Below are positions 1-7,618 of a stretch of DNA of 13,961 nt, piece by piece. The stretch comes from Sulfurospirillum sp. UBA6810. GTDB lineage: Bacteria; Campylobacterota; Campylobacteria; Campylobacterales; Sulfurospirillaceae. The stretch lies in the NCBI GenBank assembly GCA_002469305.1, contig DKEY01000096.1:1-13961 (forward strand), in the 5' to 3' direction. Each line of letters opens with the position of its first letter. Position 1 is the stretch's first letter. The position numbers and the translations under genes were made by a program. The notes below the pieces were generated by a model that searched no databases, had not been told where the DNA came from, and saw only the letters and a list, made by a program, of their open reading frames with translations.

Positions 1-1059
1 CCAGTTTTTATGATTATAGGTATGTTTGGAACTGGCAATCGAGTATTTTCAACTATAAAAATCACTATATACACTATCATGGGTTCGCTCTTTATGTTTA
101 TTTGTATCTTATATATGGGTGTACAATTTTATTATGAGTATGGACTTTGGAGTTTTGAATTAAACGATTTGGTGCAAATTTCTACTATCGGTAGGACAGA
201 GTCTCTTTGGCTCTTTTTTGGTTTTATGCTAGCTTTTGCAATCAAAATTCCACTTTTTCCATTTCACACATGGCTTCTTGAGACATATTCAAACTCTCCA
301 ACAGGGGGTGTTTTTCTTCTCTCTTCTATCATGGCAAAGCTTGGAGTATATGGGATTGTTCGTTTTATGATGCCTCTTTTTCCTGAACTTTATATAGAGT
401 TTGCTCCATATTTTGTTTGGATTGGTATCTTTGGTCTTTTATATTTTGGTGTAGCTGCGCTTATGCAAGTAAATATCAAAAAGATGTTTGCATACTCTTC
501 GGCTTCACATTTAGGTTTTATCGTTACGGGTATCTTTTCTCTCAATGCTTATGGTTTAACAGGAGCTGCATTTTTGATTATAGCACATGCTATGGCAACA
601 GGAGGCTTGTTTTTATTAGTTGGTAAGATGGAGTATAGCTTGGGGATTAAGTCTATCCCTGCTCTTGGAGGCATTGCAAGAAAAGCACCAATCTTTACAG
701 TTTTCTTTGCCATAATGCTACTTTGTATAGTTGGGCTACCTGGAACAAACGGCTTTGTGAGTGAGTTTTTGATTATCTTGGGAGCTTTTGGATTTCAGCC
801 AATAGCGGGTGTTGTATCAGCTTTGACAGTATTGGTTGCAGCAAGTTTTATGTTTTGGATGTTTCAAAGAGCGATTTTACAAGATAGTGACAATGATGTA
901 TCGATGATGAAAGACTTGGATTTTAAAGAGATACTTGGGATGCTGCCTCTAGCTTTACTTATTATTGCTATGGGTGTTTATCCTGATTATTTTTTATATA
1001 AAATTGAGCCAACTATCCAACACTACTTAAACAATATACTACTGATAAAGGGAGATTGA
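1..1059 (+). CDS. nuoM: NADH-quinone oxidoreductase subunit M (complex I, 5'-truncated by the window)
   Basis: Only the C-terminal 352 residues are in the window; the frame is open from base 1. NuoM is one of three antiporter-like membrane subunits of complex I and pumps protons across the inner membrane. About nine hydrophobic segments are visible. The family pattern FAIKIPLFPFHTW is present, with the TM lysine of the proton path encoded at 244-246. A second conserved lysine (SSIMAKLGVYG) is at 337-339. The stretch after HTWL reads LETYSNSPTGG, where most NuoM proteins have PDAHxxAPT, so the loop is divergent. The TGFVSEF-like signature (GTNGFVSEFLIILG) is clear and separates this from NuoN. 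The stop codon overlaps the nuoN start by one base (TGATG), so the two are translationally coupled. NuoL or another Mrp-type antiporter subunit is less likely because nuoN follows directly. Confidence 0.93.
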   Translation, partial: PVFMIIGMFGTGNRVFSTIKITIYTIMGSLFMFICILYMGVQFYYEYGLWSFELNDLVQISTIGRTESLWLFFGFMLAFAIKIPLFPFHTWLLETYSNSPTGGVFLLSSIMAKLGVYGIVRFMMPLFPELYIEFAPYFVWIGIFGLLYFGVAALMQVNIKKMFAYSSASHLGFIVTGIFSLNAYGLTGAAFLIIAHAMATGGLFLLVGKMEYSLGIKSIPALGGIARKAPIFTVFFAIMLLCIVGLPGTNGFVSEFLIILGAFGFQPIAGVVSALTVLVAASFMFWMFQRAILQDSDNDVSMMKDLDFKEILGMLPLALLIIAMGVYPDYFLYKIEPTIQHYLNNILLIKGD

Positions 1060-2558
1060 TGTTAGAAGATTTTATATATACTTTACCTTTATTTATAGTA
1101 GGATTAGGGGCTGTTGTTTTGATGCTTATAAGCCCTATACAGAGAATTTCTCTTCGTAAAGCTTCGATTATAACTGTTCTTTTTATGTCAGTAGCGCTTA
1201 TCATTGATTTGATTCCTATGTCACAGATGTATTCAGTGTTTCCATTTGAAGATACTTTCCAAGCAATGATTGTAGTTGATACCTATTCTGGTTACTTTAG
1301 TGCGATACTCCTTATGGGAGCTATTTTGACGATACTTATTGGGATAAATTATTTTGAAAAGCATATACAGTTTACAACAGAATTTTTTTCCCTATTTCTA
1401 TTTTCTCTTTTTGGGATGATGCTTCTTGTACATGCCAATGAACTCATCACCGCACTTATCGCATTAGAGATAGCTTCTTTATCCTTATATGTTATGATAG
1501 GCTATCAAAAAGTTATAGAACGCAGAGTAGAAGCTAGTTATAGATATTTGGTTTTAGGCTCACTCTCTGGAGCTTTTTTCCTTTTAGGAAGCTCTTTTAT
1601 ATATGCAGCGACACAAACAACACACATAGGTAAAATAAGCCAATATATACAAAACAATATAGAAGGTGATATTACTATATTGCTTATTGGTGTAACTATG
1701 ATTTTTATAACTTTTTTATTTAAAATTGCTGCTTTTCCTTTCCAAAATTGGGCAATAGATGTTTATGATGGAGCACCTTATCCAGTAACTACTTTTATGG
1801 CAGCTACCTTTAAAGCAGCCATATTTGGATTTATCCTTAGATTTGTTCTTGTTGATTTGGAAATGATAAGAGATTTTTGGGATGATATGTTTTTTTATAT
1901 TATTGTTTTTACACTTTTATATGGCAGTTTTCTTGCCATCATCCAAAATTCACTTAAGCGAATGTTGGCAGCTTCAAGTATCGTACACACAGGCTATCTT
2001 TTGATAGCATTTATTTCGATTGATATTATAGGCAAAAGTGCGGCATCTTCTATCATCTTTTACTTAGTTGCATACTTTCTCTCTGCTATTGGGGCATTTG
2101 GACTTTTATCGTATATCTCATCAGATGACCAAGTGAGGATATCTTATGAAGATTTTAGAGGATTTGCTCATATAAGACCCTATATGGCAGCAATGATGAG
2201 CGTTTTTATGCTCTCTCTTGCAGGGATCCCCTCAACGATAGGATTTATTGGTAAATTTTATATATTTACAGGAGCCATAGAAGCAGGATATCCTATACTG
2301 GCAGTATTTGGGATATTGGCAACATTTATATCTGTCTATTACTACTTTAAACTAATAGCCATTATGTACTTTTATCCGAGCGCAAAAATGCAAGATGTTC
2401 CACCACTAAGAGGTCTTGCTCCTTTGTTGATAGGCTCTCTTGCTGTTGCTATTGTTTGGGGTGGCGTGGGAAATATCTTGATATCTTATTTCCCTGGCGT
2501 TGACTTTTTGATAGATATGGCAAAACTTGCCTATGAGTCACTTTTCGCACATAATTAA
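1059..2558 (+). CDS. nuoN: NADH-quinone oxidoreductase subunit N
   Basis: This is the third antiporter-like proton-pumping subunit of complex I, an integral inner-membrane protein of 499 residues, within the normal family size. Conserved features visible are the membrane glutamate in LIALEIASLSLY (about residue 137), ASYRYLVLGSLSGAFFLLG, the lysine of FKIAAFPFQNW (about 222) followed by DVYDGAPYPVT, and a further lysine near 252. I chose the ATG at 1059 because it lies 4 bases after a good ribosome binding site (AAGGGAG, 1048-1054) and overlaps the nuoM stop. The in-frame TTG at 1056 is possible but sits closer to that site. The gene ends a plus-strand nuo run. Its stop codon (2556-2558) overlaps that of the convergent regulator gene (2555-2557), and I see no convincing terminator between them. 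Confidence 0.94.
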   Translation: MLEDFIYTLPLFIVGLGAVVLMLISPIQRISLRKASIITVLFMSVALIIDLIPMSQMYSVFPFEDTFQAMIVVDTYSGYFSAILLMGAILTILIGINYFEKHIQFTTEFFSLFLFSLFGMMLLVHANELITALIALEIASLSLYVMIGYQKVIERRVEASYRYLVLGSLSGAFFLLGSSFIYAATQTTHIGKISQYIQNNIEGDITILLIGVTMIFITFLFKIAAFPFQNWAIDVYDGAPYPVTTFMAATFKAAIFGFILRFVLVDLEMIRDFWDDMFFYIIVFTLLYGSFLAIIQNSLKRMLAASSIVHTGYLLIAFISIDIIGKSAASSIIFYLVAYFLSAIGAFGLLSYISSDDQVRISYEDFRGFAHIRPYMAAMMSVFMLSLAGIPSTIGFIGKFYIFTGAIEAGYPILAVFGILATFISVYYYFKLIAIMYFYPSAKMQDVPPLRGLAPLLIGSLAVAIVWGGVGNILISYFPGVDFLIDMAKLAYESLFAHN

Positions 2559-3220
2559 TAAACAAGAGAGTTGTTTTCAAGACTACATCCTAAAAATAAC
2601 TCTCCAAGTGCCTCTTTATCTAGTATCTCTATGCTTGTTGTAGTATATTTGATAATCCCATCTCTTTGCATCTTTTTCAAAATTCTTGAAAGCGTCTCTG
2701 GAGTCATATTTAAAATTTCTGCGATTTTATATTTTTTCAGTTTTGTAAAAAGCTCACTATTTTCATATATAAGCTGAGCAATTTTTTGTGTTGACGTACT
2801 TTGCAGATTTACATTCATAAGTTTTTTTATCTTAGAAACCAACTGCATGATGATACCTAGTGCAACTTGAGGGTCCTTTAAAAACTTTTCTTCAAATTTT
2901 TCAAAAGAGACAACAAGAATAGTTGCATTTGTATCGCACTCTGCATTTGTTTGATGTGGCGTCTTTTGAAGTGTTGCGGATTCTCCTATGATAGATGGAG
3001 TATGGTAATAGTTTAAGATACTGATTTGATTGTTGGAGTTGTACTTGTAGAGTTTAATCAAACCTTCTATCAAAAAGTATAAATTTTTTGGTGCATCACC
3101 TTCATAAAAAAGTATATTTCCTGGTTTGAGTTTTTTTATAGTACTTATTTTTGCCAATTCATCCAATTGGTTATCATCTAGCGAGCCAAAAAAACAAAGC
3201 TCTTTTAATATTTCTTTCAT
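2555..3220 (-). CDS. Crp/Fnr-family transcriptional regulator in the nuo operon
   Basis: The protein has 221 residues, typical of the Crp/Fnr family. An N-terminal cyclic-nucleotide-binding-like beta-roll (about 10-110) includes LKPGNILFYEGDAPKNLYFLIEG. A long dimerisation helix follows (about 115-140), then a C-terminal winged helix-turn-helix (about 163-190) with recognition motif TPETLSR (173-179). The N-terminus lacks the cysteine cluster of oxygen-sensing FNR (only C9 is near), and the Arg-Ser pair that binds cAMP in E. coli CRP is not apparent, so neither an Fe-S cluster nor cAMP is an obvious ligand. The signal is therefore unknown; relatives respond to nitric oxide, haem, redox or metabolites. 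It starts 9 bases after the nuoF stop with AGAGAGA just upstream, so it is probably the last gene of the nuoABCDEF operon and may control respiration or the operon itself (inference). Confidence 0.9.
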   Translation of the reverse strand: MKEILKELCFFGSLDDNQLDELAKISTIKKLKPGNILFYEGDAPKNLYFLIEGLIKLYKYNSNNQISILNYYHTPSIIGESATLQKTPHQTNAECDTNATILVVSFEKFEEKFLKDPQVALGIIMQLVSKIKKLMNVNLQSTSTQKIAQLIYENSELFTKLKKYKIAEILNMTPETLSRILKKMQRDGIIKYTTTSIEILDKEALGELFLGCSLENNSLVY

Positions 3221-3229
3221 TTATTCTCT

Positions 3230-4474
3230 CTATTTACAAAGTTCGTAAAATTCTTCTTTAAATTTTTTGATGTAACTCTCTGCTATAAATGCAACTGATG
3301 GGGCAAATACACAGATCGTTTTTCCATTGAGCATATCACACACGTCAAGCATTGTATCATAATCTTCTTTTTTTCCTTCTCCATCTAAAAGGCGTTTGAG
3401 GATTTTGTCAACCCAGCCAGTCCCTTCGCGACACGGAGTACATTGTCCACAAGATTCATGATGGTAAAATTCAAAAAGATTTTTCATAGCTTCTGGCATA
3501 CTCACATCTTCATCTAAAACAATCATCCCGCCAGTTCCTAAGGTAGAGCCATGTTCTTTAAGTGACTCATAATCAAGAGTGATATTTTCTATCTCATCAG
3601 CTCTTAAAATGGCACAAGAAGAACCACCTGGGATGATAGCTTTTAATTTTTTGCCACCTTTTACTCCTCCAGCGATATGTTCTAAAACCTCTTTCATACT
3701 CACACCAAAGGGAAGTTCATAAACACCTGGTTTATTGATATGTCCACTGATACCAAAAAGCATAGTACCAGGGCTACACTCAGTGCCATAAGCACGATAC
3801 GCTTCAAAGCCATTTTCTATGATATAAGGAACACTTGCTATGGTTTCTACATTGTTCACAACCGTAGGCCCTCCAAAAAACCACTCAGGCTCTTTGCCCT
3901 GAGGTTTGAGTCTTGGATGTCCACGTTTACCTTCTAGAGATTCCAATAAAGCACTTTTTTCCCCACAGATATAAGCACCAGCTCCCCTATGGAGTGTTAC
4001 ATCTAACTTGTAGCCATATCCGCCAACATCTTCTCCTAGATAACCAGCTTCATATGCTTCATCAATAGCCTCTTGCATACGCTTTGCCCAAAACACATAC
4101 TCCCCACGTATATAAATATAACTGTGATGTGCTCCAATGGCATAGGAAGCATTGATGATTCCCTCTATGAGAAGATGAGGGTCATACTCCATAATCTGTC
4201 TGTCTTTAAAAGTTCCTGGTTCACTTTCATCAGCATTTACTACAAGGTAGGTTGGTTTTTCATGGCTTGATGGGATAAGTTTCCACTTATCTCCCGTATG
4301 AGCACCACCACCACCTTTGCCTCTAAGTCCACTTTTGGAAACTTCTTGCGTTACCTCTTGAGGTGTCATGGAAAATAGTTTTTTTAAAGTAGTATATCTG
4401 TCATGTTCTAAGGCTACATGTAACTTATGAGAATCTGGGATATCAAAGTTTTTGCTTACTATTTTGACTATCAT
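3230..4474 (-). CDS. nuoF: NADH-quinone oxidoreductase subunit F, variant nucleotide site
   Basis: NuoF is the FMN- and N3 [4Fe-4S]-carrying subunit of the complex I electron-input module, where hydride from NADH normally enters. The protein is 414 residues. It has the glycine-rich loop (GKGGGGAHTGDKW, 52-64), VVNADESEPGTFKDR (78-92), the FMN-region GAGAYICGEKSALLESLEG (164-182), GPTVVNNVET (202-211), and the cluster ligands C342, C345, C348 and C388. Two departures stand out. The loop usually reads GRGGAGFxTGxKW, so Ala58 replaces the Phe that stacks on the NADH adenine. CGEETAL is CGEKSAL, with Lys173 where E. coli has Glu183, a residue tied to NADH versus NADPH choice. Donor specificity is thus uncertain. 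The ATG overlaps the nuoE stop by 4 bases (ATGA). Formate dehydrogenase or hydrogenase diaphorase subunits share this fold, but the nuo context favours NuoF. Confidence 0.93.
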   Translation of the reverse strand: MIVKIVSKNFDIPDSHKLHVALEHDRYTTLKKLFSMTPQEVTQEVSKSGLRGKGGGGAHTGDKWKLIPSSHEKPTYLVVNADESEPGTFKDRQIMEYDPHLLIEGIINASYAIGAHHSYIYIRGEYVFWAKRMQEAIDEAYEAGYLGEDVGGYGYKLDVTLHRGAGAYICGEKSALLESLEGKRGHPRLKPQGKEPEWFFGGPTVVNNVETIASVPYIIENGFEAYRAYGTECSPGTMLFGISGHINKPGVYELPFGVSMKEVLEHIAGGVKGGKKLKAIIPGGSSCAILRADEIENITLDYESLKEHGSTLGTGGMIVLDEDVSMPEAMKNLFEFYHHESCGQCTPCREGTGWVDKILKRLLDGEGKKEDYDTMLDVCDMLNGKTICVFAPSVAFIAESYIKKFKEEFYELCK

Positions 4475-4947
4475 TTTAAACCATCCAAAATCTCATCTAC
4501 CTTTTCTATGGTTAAATTCTCTTTGTAGTCTTCATTTAAACTCATACAAGGTGAAGTACCACAAGAACCAAGACACTCTACTTCACTCAAGGTAAATTTC
4601 ATATCCTTAGTACTTTGACCAAACTTTATACCAAGACGATTTTCTATATGATTTTTTATCTCGCGTGAACCACAGAGCATACAAGAGAGTGTTTTACAAA
4701 GTTGGATATGGTATTTACCTACTGGTTTGAGATTGAACATGGTATAAAAAGAGGCTATGCTTTGAATGTCCATAGCTGAGGTACCAAGCTTTTGTGCTAT
4801 ATAAACCATAGCTTCTTCACTTATCCAACCCTCTTGATACTGTACCATCCATAAAGATGGAAGTGAGAGAGAGGCTTTATCTGGATACCTCGTGAGCAAG
4901 GATTGAAATTTCTTTTCATTTTCTTCATTAAATGCAAATGTACTCAT
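4471..4947 (-). CDS. nuoE: NADH-quinone oxidoreductase subunit E
   Basis: NuoE is the small subunit of the complex I input module and carries the off-path N1a [2Fe-2S] cluster in a thioredoxin-like fold. The 158-residue protein matches the family length. The N-terminal helical part (about 8-75) contains YPDKASLSLPSLWMVQ and the IQSIASFYTMF segment typical of NuoE. The cluster ligands are C84 and C89 (LCKTLSC), then C125 and C129 (VECLGSC). Extra cysteines at 92 and 134 are probably not ligands. The start overlaps the nuoCD stop by 4 bases and its own stop overlaps the nuoF start by 4 bases, so translation of all three is coupled. GGAGAG lies about 7 bases upstream. Helicobacter and Campylobacter complex I lack NuoE and NuoF, so their presence argues against those genera (established knowledge plus inference). 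Confidence 0.95.
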   Translation of the reverse strand: MSTFAFNEENEKKFQSLLTRYPDKASLSLPSLWMVQYQEGWISEEAMVYIAQKLGTSAMDIQSIASFYTMFNLKPVGKYHIQLCKTLSCMLCGSREIKNHIENRLGIKFGQSTKDMKFTLSEVECLGSCGTSPCMSLNEDYKENLTIEKVDEILDGLK

Positions 4948-6617
4948 CTATCTAACTCTCCAGCTATGATATTTAAACTTCCAAGACTTAAAACAGAATC
5001 AGCTATCATGCCACCCTCGATGATATCAGGAAGCGCTGCCATAGCAGGAAAGCAAGGAGGTCTCACTTTGACTTTATAAGGAGTTCCACTACCATCACTG
5101 ACTATAAAAAAGCCCAATTCACCATTTCCAGCTTCGATAGAGCTGTAAAATTCACGTTTTGGTACTTTTACACCCTCATAGATAAGCTTAAACTGATTCA
5201 TAAGCCCTTCGATATTGTTATATACGGACTCTTTTGGAGGTAAGGTAATAGACCTGTCATTAACGATAATTGCTCCACTTGGAACTCTCTTCATTGCTTG
5301 ATTGATGATTCTTATGCTTTGGCGTATCTCTTCAAAACGAACCATCATCCTGTCATACACATCACCAACACTTCCAATAGCGATATCAAAATCAAAACTT
5401 TCATAGTGATAATAAGGAGAAGTTTTTCTCACATCATACGCAACACCACTTGCTCGCAAGTTTGGTCCTGTAAAGCCTCTATTTATCGCTTCACTTGCAC
5501 TTACAACACCTACATTTTGCGTTCTATCATGGAAAATTCTATTGTGTTCTATCAAAGAGAGTGTATCGCCCATGCCTTTTTCAATCTCTTTGATACAGTT
5601 TTGCAAATCTGCTTCAAATCCCTCATAAAAATCATGAGCAACTCCACCAACTCTCATGTAAGAGTTTGTAAGTCTAGCTCCTGTGAGTTTAGAGAGCAAA
5701 TCATACACCGCCTCTCTGGGATTGTAAAGATACCAGTAGTTTGTCAATGCACCCATATCCACGAGGTTGGCAGCCAAACAAACAAGATGGTCTATAACAC
5801 GAGATAACTCTCCTATAATGACTCTTATAAATTTAGCCCGATCAGGGATATCCACTCCCAACATGCCCTCGACTGTATGTGCAAAAGCTATGTTGTTGAG
5901 TATGGCTGAACAGTAGTTTAACCTATCTGTATAAGGGATGATTTGGTTATAGGTATGGTTCTCACAAGACTTTTCAAAGCCTCTATGAAGATAGCCTATC
6001 TCACTCACTGCACTGATGATATTTTCTCCCTCGAGTGCGACAAAAGTTCGTATCGTTCCATGACTTGCAGGATGTGCAGGGCCAAGATTTAGAAACATTA
6101 AATCATCATGCGATACATAGCCTTTTTGCTCTAATCTTGGAATCATCTCATCCATCAAGTCATCACTTTTTGTACAAAGTTGTCCTTGCGTGATAGGATA
6201 ATCTTTTCGCAAGGGATGGCCTATAAACTCTTTATGATTTAAAACACGCTTGAGATTTGGATGGTTTGTAAACTTGATGCCATACTGGTCCCAAACTTCT
6301 CTCTCTGCCCAATTTGCTGATTTGAAAAGATGGGTGATACTCTCGACTTCTAGTTTCTCATCGTTTAGATAAGTTTTAAGTTTTATCGTTTGCGTAAAGG
6401 TTGCATCTCTTAAGATATAGACAACGCAAAATCTACTAGGATGCTTTTGATTGTAAGTGCTGTAATCAATAGCAGTTATATCCAAAAGAAGAGTATAGTT
6501 GTCGATTTTTTTGAGGTGTGTGAGGGCTTGGAGTATGTGCTGGGGCTCTAAGATATAGATACCGTTTTCATCAAGAGTGTATATCTCTTTAAATTTTTCT
6601 TCAAAGTGATTACTCAT
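4944..6617 (-). CDS. nuoCD: NADH-quinone oxidoreductase fused subunit C/D
   Basis: A natural fusion of the two peripheral-arm subunits that form part of the quinone-binding connecting module of complex I. It has 557 residues. The NuoC part (about 1-150) ends with the signature around EREVWDQYGIKFTNHP and GHPLRKDYP (102-141). After a linker of about 30 residues the NuoD part (about 172-557) begins with LNLGPAHPASHG, holding H182 and H186, one of which should be the quinone-site histidine. The quinone-site tyrosine is probably Y235 in DRLNYC; the usual motif is RxDY, so Asp is replaced by Asn. The C-terminus LNIIAGELDR matches the conserved NuoD end. The start is supported by AAAGGAAG upstream, and the gene overlaps nuoB by 8 bases. 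Fusion of C and D is common in gammaproteobacteria and scattered elsewhere. I see no frameshift. Confidence 0.96.
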   Translation of the reverse strand: MSNHFEEKFKEIYTLDENGIYILEPQHILQALTHLKKIDNYTLLLDITAIDYSTYNQKHPSRFCVVYILRDATFTQTIKLKTYLNDEKLEVESITHLFKSANWAEREVWDQYGIKFTNHPNLKRVLNHKEFIGHPLRKDYPITQGQLCTKSDDLMDEMIPRLEQKGYVSHDDLMFLNLGPAHPASHGTIRTFVALEGENIISAVSEIGYLHRGFEKSCENHTYNQIIPYTDRLNYCSAILNNIAFAHTVEGMLGVDIPDRAKFIRVIIGELSRVIDHLVCLAANLVDMGALTNYWYLYNPREAVYDLLSKLTGARLTNSYMRVGGVAHDFYEGFEADLQNCIKEIEKGMGDTLSLIEHNRIFHDRTQNVGVVSASEAINRGFTGPNLRASGVAYDVRKTSPYYHYESFDFDIAIGSVGDVYDRMMVRFEEIRQSIRIINQAMKRVPSGAIIVNDRSITLPPKESVYNNIEGLMNQFKLIYEGVKVPKREFYSSIEAGNGELGFFIVSDGSGTPYKVKVRPPCFPAMAALPDIIEGGMIADSVLSLGSLNIIAGELDR

Positions 6618-7131
6618 CTAATCTTCCTTTAAAGGCAGTTTCTGTTCTGTCTTTTATGATACTCTCATTTTGTGCCTGTTTTTGTTGGATTTGTATAAGT
6701 GCCTCTAGTATGCCCTCAGGTCTTGGCGGACAACCAGCAACGTAAACATCAACAGGGATGATAGAATCAATCCCTTGTAAAGTAGTATAGTTATCATAAA
6801 ACCCACCGCTACAAGCGCAGGCTCCCATACTGATAACCCACTTTGGCTCAGTCATTTGGTCATATATACGTTTGAGGATTGGTGCTTGTTTGTAGCTTAT
6901 CGTTCCAGCAACTATCATCAAATCTGCTTGACGAGGAGAAAATCGCACAACTTCTGCTCCAAATCTTGAGATATCAAATTTGCTTGAAGCTACACTCATA
7001 AACTCTATCGCACAACAAGCTGTTCCAAAGATATAAGGCCACATGGAGGATTCTCTCGCCCAACTAATCGCACTGTCTAGCTTTGTGGTGATAACACTAT
7101 CTCCAAAAACTGCCTCTGCACCTACTGCCAT
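6610..7131 (-). CDS. nuoB: NADH-quinone oxidoreductase subunit B
   Basis: NuoB carries cluster N2, the last [4Fe-4S] centre, which passes electrons to quinone at the interface with NuoD and NuoH. The 173-residue protein shows every ligand: the tandem cysteines C39-C40 (FGTACCAIEFM), C105 (MGACACSGGFYDNY) and C134 (VYVAGCPPRPEG). Surrounding blocks such as RFSPRQADLMIVAGT are near-canonical. The extra cysteine at 107 replaces the usual Asn of GACANSGG; it is close to N2 but should not be a ligand. The first 20 residues are poorly conserved, as is usual. The ATG has AAAGGC a short way upstream and overlaps the nuoA stop by 10 bases, giving a continuous coupled operon. The N-terminal start is the only mildly uncertain point. 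Confidence 0.97.
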   Translation of the reverse strand: MAVGAEAVFGDSVITTKLDSAISWARESSMWPYIFGTACCAIEFMSVASSKFDISRFGAEVVRFSPRQADLMIVAGTISYKQAPILKRIYDQMTEPKWVISMGACACSGGFYDNYTTLQGIDSIIPVDVYVAGCPPRPEGILEALIQIQQKQAQNESIIKDRTETAFKGRLDE

Positions 7132-7484
7132 TTTAAAGCCTTTATTTTATATACGTAGATAAGTCCTGCTAGAAGTAAAAACATAAAAGTAAACATTTCA
7201 AAAAGTCCAAAAAAGCCTAGCTCTCTTACGTTGACTGCCCAAGGAAACATAAAGATGATTTCTACATCAAAAAGGACAAAAAGGATAGCGACAAGATAGA
7301 ATTTGACGCTAAAACGTCCCTCACCACTGCCTATGGAGTTTGTAACACCACTTTCATAGGAGAGATTTTTTGCACGATTACCTTGTGTATTTGGACCAAG
7401 GTGTCGAGTCAGTAAAAAAAGTGTAGGGATGGCTAAAACTAAGATGAAGATGATAGATGATGCAAGTACTAATTCGATTGACAC
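7122..7484 (-). CDS. nuoA: NADH-quinone oxidoreductase subunit A
   Basis: NuoA is a small membrane subunit of complex I near the quinone cavity and the E-channel. The 120-residue protein has three predicted membrane helices (about 5-25, 62-82 and 90-112). The conserved loop between helices 1 and 2 contains NLSYESGV and the glycine-rich piece before RFSVKFYLVAILFVLFDVEIIF, which is the family hallmark with its membrane acidic residues. The start is GTG (7482-7484), supported by AAAAGG at 7493-7498, 8 bases upstream on the minus strand. It is the first gene of the minus-strand operon, preceded by an intergenic region of 152 bases shared with the divergent carboxypeptidase gene. The leader from the proposed promoter would be about 100 bases long. 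Confidence 0.95.
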   Translation of the reverse strand: MSIELVLASSIIFILVLAIPTLFLLTRHLGPNTQGNRAKNLSYESGVTNSIGSGEGRFSVKFYLVAILFVLFDVEIIFMFPWAVNVRELGFFGLFEMFTFMFLLLAGLIYVYKIKALKWQ

Positions 7485-7592
7485 GTGGAGTACCTTTTAT
7501 AATTTTTGTATATGTTATCGAAGATTGCTTGAAATGAAAGTAAATATTTTTAACCAAATTTTCTTTTCAAATAAAGGTCTAAGTGAGTTTTA

Positions 7593-7598
7593 ATTATA
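7593..7598 (-). promoter_or_regulatory. Candidate -10 box of the nuoABCDEF operon promoter
   Basis: The minus strand reads TATAAT here, a perfect sigma-70 -10 hexamer, about 110 bases before the nuoA GTG. In Campylobacterota the -35 is usually weak and the -10 dominates, so one good hexamer is meaningful but not proof. The predicted transcript would carry a leader of about 100 bases without an obvious open frame or riboswitch. A second possible start lies nearer the gene (around 7505-7525), with poorer hexamers. Confidence 0.4.
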
Positions 7599-7612
7599 AT
7601 AATGACCTTACA

Positions 7613-7618
7613 TATAAT
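7613..7618 (+). promoter_or_regulatory. Candidate -10 box for the carboxypeptidase-alr operon
   Basis: TATAAT lies 18 bases before the ATG at 7637, giving a very short leader; the ribosome binding site AAGAGGGA is at 7626-7633. Another TATAAT at 7595-7600 would give a leader near 30 bases and is equally credible. Both fit the pyrimidine- and T-rich promoter style of Campylobacterota. Confidence 0.4.

Noticed and set aside
1013..1204. A 63-codon minus-strand frame across the nuoM/nuoN junction
   Set aside because: No binding site or similarity, and it overlaps two strongly supported genes.
2560..2577. A short hairpin (AAACAA/TTGTTT) followed by T bases after nuoN
   Set aside because: The stem has one GC pair and only a two-base T extension, and it lies in codons of the regulator; too weak to call a terminator.
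5298..5807. A 169-codon open frame on the plus strand inside nuoCD
   Set aside because: It is antisense to the well-conserved NuoD part, shows no recognisable motif or binding site, and reflects the codon pattern of the real gene.
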